From JANXXV01 sp040002435 (GTDB taxonomy: Bacteria; Acidobacteriota; Terriglobia; Bryobacterales; Bryobacteraceae): a DNA stretch of 16,889 bases. A model generated the notes under the pieces. The model did not search any database, was not told where the DNA came from, and was given only the letters and a program-made list of their open reading frames with translations. Shown here piece after piece: positions 13,797 through 16,889 of the stretch. A program made the translations under genes and the position numbers. The stretch lies in assembly GCA_040002435.1 (NCBI GenBank), contig JBDUEM010000166.1, positions 1 through 16,889 on the forward strand, read 5' to 3'. Every line of letters begins with the position of its first letter. Position 1 is the first letter of the stretch.

Positions 13797-15254
13797 TTAG
13801 CGCCGCGTAGCGTAGTTCCCGAGGACTGCTCTCCCCGGAAACGTGTTCGGAACCGTCTTGCCATCCCGAACCACGCTGACTCCGTTCACCAGCACATGAT
13901 CGATTCCGGCGGAGAAACTGAGCCCCCTCTCAAACGTCGCCGTGTCGGCTACTCGCGCCGGGTCGAAAACGGTGATGTCGGCGTCGGCGCCTACGCGGAT
14001 CCGGCCCTTGTTCCTCATCTGCGGTGACATTGCCTCCAGGCGCTGCGCCGGCATGATGGTCATTTTCGCCAGCGCGTCCATCAACGGTAAAACTTTCTGC
14101 TCCCGCACATATACGCCAAGTACCCGCGCAAACGTTCCAGCGCCTCTGGGGTGTGCTCCCGGAGCATACGGCATGCCGTCAGAGGCCACCATCACAAAAG
14201 GAGATGCCATAGCCTGTTGAATCCACTCCGGCTTCATCAAGTGCAGGATCACGACGCCGCCCTCGGCACGGTATTTCTGGAACGTCTCCCGCGTGAGGCG
14301 CTCGCCCGTTTTCACCCACTGGACGTCGCCGTAGGAGATACTGAGGCGGTCCTGCCAGCCATCGTCGAATATCGTTGACTCGAGGTGGGTGGAGGCGGCC
14401 GTATACGGATAGGCTTCCGTGGTGATGTCCAGACCTCGTTCCCGTGCCCCGCTAATCAGGGCGAGTACCACAGGCAGCGAACCCAGGCTCATGCTGTTGA
14501 CGTGTACGATGTGGAGGGAAACACCGGTGGCGGCGGCATCGGCAATCACTTCCTGCATGGCATCTACTCCCATGGAACGGACATGTGTGAAGATGGGAAC
14601 CTTCCAGCGCTGCGCCATCTTGAATACCTGGAAAATTTCTTCGCGTGTGGCGCCCGGGTAGTATTGATGGGCGACGCCCAAGCCTAGACCGCCCTCACGC
14701 AAACCGCGTTCCATGGTTGCGGCCAAGAGCGTATATTCCTCGGGACCCGCGAGCGCGCGGTAGCGGCCCTTCATCGAGATCTCATCCCAGCGTGCCGAGG
14801 AATTGCGCCACTTTTCGGCATCGGCCGCAAACTCGTGCATCGACATGGAACGCATCGCGCCATGAGACGACGTCGCGCCGAAGTTGAGGATCGCCTGGTT
14901 CTCACGCGACTTCAGGAACGCTGCGACCGAAGGCACTCCCACCTCCAGCTCCAACGCCGTCGTGACACCGTCATGCGCCTGGTATTCGTTGGCCTGGTTC
15001 GACTGGCCGTGCGAATGGAGGTCAATGAATCCCGGGGCGACAACTCGGCCAGTCGCATCGAGCATCGTCTTCCCCGTCAGCGCCTGTTCGGAGACCGCGG
15101 CGATCTTCCCGTTGCGAATGCCGATATTCCGGACAGCGTCGAGCCGGCTTTCCGGATCCATCACCCGGCCACGCGCGATCACGATATCGTATTGGTCTGT
15201 TGGCTGCGCAATGAGCGCAGGAAGGAACAAGAGTATCGCCAGGATTCGTGCCAT
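13797..15254 (-). CDS. Exported D-aminoacylase/D-glutamate deacylase-type amidohydrolase
   Basis: This encodes 485 residues from ATG 15254, preceded by GGAGG 3 bases upstream, with a signal peptide (MARILAILLFLPALIAQ). The amidohydrolase barrel has H80/H82 in GFIDLHSHG, an E102/E104-containing strand (GVTTALELEVG), H224 in FTHVRS, H251 in LHIVHVNS and D359 in VASDGMP, followed by the typical HPRGAGTF loop. Near the C-terminus is the ADITVFDPARVAD segment of this family. It probably hydrolyses N-acyl-D-amino acids or D-glutamyl compounds in the periplasm, which suits salvage of peptidoglycan-derived material. Classic D-aminoacylases have a cysteine after the GVTT strand; here acidic residues are present instead, fitting the D-glutamate-deacylase-like branch. 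It diverges from the GH92 gene. The family is secure; the exact substrate is not. Confidence 0.9.
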   Translation of the reverse strand: MARILAILLFLPALIAQPTDQYDIVIARGRVMDPESRLDAVRNIGIRNGKIAAVSEQALTGKTMLDATGRVVAPGFIDLHSHGQSNQANEYQAHDGVTTALELEVGVPSVAAFLKSRENQAILNFGATSSHGAMRSMSMHEFAADAEKWRNSSARWDEISMKGRYRALAGPEEYTLLAATMERGLREGGLGLGVAHQYYPGATREEIFQVFKMAQRWKVPIFTHVRSMGVDAMQEVIADAAATGVSLHIVHVNSMSLGSLPVVLALISGARERGLDITTEAYPYTAASTHLESTIFDDGWQDRLSISYGDVQWVKTGERLTRETFQKYRAEGGVVILHLMKPEWIQQAMASPFVMVASDGMPYAPGAHPRGAGTFARVLGVYVREQKVLPLMDALAKMTIMPAQRLEAMSPQMRNKGRIRVGADADITVFDPARVADTATFERGLSFSAGIDHVLVNGVSVVRDGKTVPNTFPGRAVLGNYATRR

Positions 15255-15279
15255 AGGCCTCCGAAAGACAGAATTAGCA

Positions 15280-15285
15280 ATTATA
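15280..15285 (-). promoter_or_regulatory. Candidate -10 box for the amidohydrolase gene
   Basis: A perfect TATAAT reads leftwards at 15285-15280, 25 bases before the ATG at 15254. This gives a short leader that still holds the GGAGG site. I see no good -35 hexamer at normal spacing, so another activator or a divergent -35 may be used. Confidence 0.45.
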
Positions 15286-15324
15286 GGGGATCTCATGGAA
15301 GAGGACGGTCCCAACTCTGTAAAC

Positions 15325-15330
15325 TATGAT
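15325..15330 (+). promoter_or_regulatory. Candidate -10 box for the GH92 gene
   Basis: TATGAT ends 5 bases before the ATG at 15336, so transcription would start at or beside the start codon and the message would be leaderless. That agrees with the lack of any ribosome site before this ATG. No convincing -35 is seen. Confidence 0.35.
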
Positions 15331-15335
15331 CATCC

Positions 15336-16889
15336 ATGCACCGGCTTCTGGTCTGCCTCCTTTTCTCGTCCGCTCTTCGCGCGGCTCCCCGCGATGCGCT
15401 GGCGTGGGTGAATCCGCTGATCGGAACGCAGAAAAGCAAGATTGGTTATGGCGGGACGATGCCGTTTGTCTCGCCGCCGTTCGCGATGACCAACTGGACG
15501 CCACAGACGCGGCAGAACAAGATCAGCACCACTTCCTACGAGTACGACGACGCGGCTATCACCGGCTTTAGCGGCACTCATCAGCCTGCCATCTGGATGG
15601 GCGACTACGGTTACATCACCCTGATGCCGCAGGTGGGCGAGCTTCGCACAACGCCGCAAGGGCGCCGGCTCACTTTCTCCCACAGCGATGAAACCGCGCA
15701 CCCGGATTATTATGCCGTGTCTCTCCGCACCGCGGATGGCGGGCGCATCCGGGCAGAAATGACGGCCACGGAGCGCTGCGCCTTTCTTCGCTTCCGGTTT
15801 CCGGCTGCGGGCGCCGCGCGGGTGGTGGTGGAGATGTCCCGGCCAGGCGTGCCTGGCTTGGCCGCCGTGGATCTCAAAACGGGGGAGATCACCGGCTATA
15901 ACCCGCACCGCATGGATGCGCCCCTGGGGCCGCACAAGCTGCCGAACTTCAAAGGCTATTTCGTGGTTCAGTTCCGGCAGGTTCCCCTAAACGCCGGCAC
16001 CTATGGTCTTGCGAAAGAGGACGCGTCCGTGAGCAGAGGAGCCTTCGCTGAATTTCGACCCGGTGAGTTGGTGGAAGTCCGGGTCGGGACGTCGTTTTTG
16101 GGAATCGATCAGGCTCGCGCAAATCTTGCACATGAGATCCCCGACTGGAATTTCGATGCTTTGCGTGCGAGGCTGCATTCCGCCTGGATGGAAAAGCTGG
16201 GCCGTCTCGAACTGGAAGGCGCTACCGACCGTGAACGGACTCGCCTGTATACGGCTCTCTATCACGCGCTGCTTTACCCGCGAGTCTTCTCAGAATACGG
16301 CCGCTACTACAGCGCTTTCGACGATCGCGTGCACAGCGGCGAAAGCTACACCGCCTTTTCCATCTGGGATACGTTCCGCGCCGAAAACAGCCTGCTCACG
16401 TTGTTTGCGCCGGAGCGCATCGACGGGATGGTCACGGCCCTTCTGCAAAACTTCCAGGAAGGCGGATGGATGCCGAAGTGGCCGAACCCGTCCTACACGA
16501 ATATCATGATCGGCACGCATGCCGATTCCGTTGTCGCGGAAGCCATCCGCAAAGGGTTTCGTGGCTTCGATCGCGAACTTGCGTGGAAGGCCGTCCTCAA
16601 AGACGCCATGGTTCCACCCGACGGCGACACTTCGCGGCGCTGGCTGGATCGCGAAGAAGGAACTCCGTACGAAGGCCGGGCTGGGCTGACCTACTACAAA
16701 CAGCTTGGCTTTATTCCCACTGATAAGGTGGACGAGGCTGCGTCCCGCACCCTGGAGGACAGCTACGACGACTGGTGTGTGGCACAGATCGCGAAAGCTC
16801 TGGGGCGCGAAGACGATTACCGCTTCTTCCTGCATCGTTCGTTGAATGATCGCAATCTGTTCAATCCGGGCCTGGGGTTGATGAACGGA
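15336..16889 (+). CDS. GH92 alpha-mannosidase, partial
   Basis: The open frame runs from ATG 15336 through the right edge without a stop (518 codons; full GH92 enzymes are usually around 700-800 residues). A signal peptide is visible (MHRLLVCLLFSSALRA), so the enzyme is secreted or periplasmic. The N-terminal beta-sandwich starts DALAWVNPLIGT and includes FSGTHQPAIWMGDYG. The helical barrel begins after about residue 280, with TRLYTALYHALLYPRVFSEY, SYTAFSIWDTFRAEN, MIGTHADSVVAEAI and the family hallmark SRTLEDSYDDW. GH92 enzymes are calcium-dependent, inverting exo-alpha-mannosidases acting on N-glycans or mannans. The general-base aspartates usually lie in a GNDD-type motif further downstream, beyond the edge, so catalytic completeness cannot be judged. 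The family call is very firm; linkage specificity is unknown. Confidence 0.95.
   Translation, partial: MHRLLVCLLFSSALRAAPRDALAWVNPLIGTQKSKIGYGGTMPFVSPPFAMTNWTPQTRQNKISTTSYEYDDAAITGFSGTHQPAIWMGDYGYITLMPQVGELRTTPQGRRLTFSHSDETAHPDYYAVSLRTADGGRIRAEMTATERCAFLRFRFPAAGAARVVVEMSRPGVPGLAAVDLKTGEITGYNPHRMDAPLGPHKLPNFKGYFVVQFRQVPLNAGTYGLAKEDASVSRGAFAEFRPGELVEVRVGTSFLGIDQARANLAHEIPDWNFDALRARLHSAWMEKLGRLELEGATDRERTRLYTALYHALLYPRVFSEYGRYYSAFDDRVHSGESYTAFSIWDTFRAENSLLTLFAPERIDGMVTALLQNFQEGGWMPKWPNPSYTNIMIGTHADSVVAEAIRKGFRGFDRELAWKAVLKDAMVPPDGDTSRRWLDREEGTPYEGRAGLTYYKQLGFIPTDKVDEAASRTLEDSYDDWCVAQIAKALGREDDYRFFLHRSLNDRNLFNPGLGLMNG

Noticed and set aside
14835..15329. 164-residue plus-strand frame antisense to the amidohydrolase
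   Set aside because: It lies across the amidohydrolase N-terminus and signal peptide; its product is Arg-rich without motifs.

Overview
The window is GC-rich chromosomal DNA with tightly packed genes and no RNA genes, insertion sequences, CRISPR arrays or phage genes that I can see. The gene repertoire points to an acidobacterium of the Bryobacterales/Solibacter type. It has a beta-propeller two-component kinase, an ECF sigma factor of the TIGR02999 type coupled to a Ser/Thr kinase with TPRs, a D-aminoacylase/D-glutamate-deacylase-like amidohydrolase, a GH92 mannosidase and Solibacter-style DoxX and sugar isomerase proteins. The taxonomic assignment is inferred from family resemblance, not from a marker gene.

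Left part, minus strand (1-5934): a run of co-oriented genes. Read in transcription order it holds a GH16-like secreted lipoprotein (5934-4858), a 1041-residue sensor kinase with two predicted seven-bladed propellers (4883-1758), its NarL-type response regulator (1761-1132), a DoxX-like membrane protein with a probable CTG start (1006-596), and a degenerate sigma-70-like protein that runs off the left edge (455-1). The first three overlap at their ends and look like one transcription unit: a secreted carbohydrate-active protein made together with the two-component system that may sense its product.

Centre, plus strand (6186-9247): an ECF sigma factor and a membrane-anchored Ser/Thr kinase overlap by four bases (GTGA). 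The sigma factor has threonine where the acidic DAED motif of region 2.2 is normally found, which suggests activation by phosphorylation. A small TPR protein (9723-9241) is convergent with the kinase, and the two coding regions overlap by 7 bases.

Right-centre, plus strand (9760-13723): galU, a hypothetical protein, a xylose-isomerase-like TIM-barrel protein and a TlpA-like thioredoxin protein have gaps of 7 bases or an ATGA overlap and probably form one operon. Sugar nucleotide supply is the only firm function in it.

Right end: an exported N-acyl-D-amino-acid deacylase family protein (minus, 15254-13797) and a GH92 alpha-mannosidase (plus, from 15336, cut by the right edge) diverge from an 81-base region with -10-like boxes in both directions. 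Overall the region serves polysaccharide, glycan and peptidoglycan-fragment scavenging plus surface signalling. I see no clearly new multi-gene system. The best leads are the sigma/kinase pair, the degenerate sigma-like protein, the GH16/propeller-kinase unit and the uncharacterised protein at 10661-11785.
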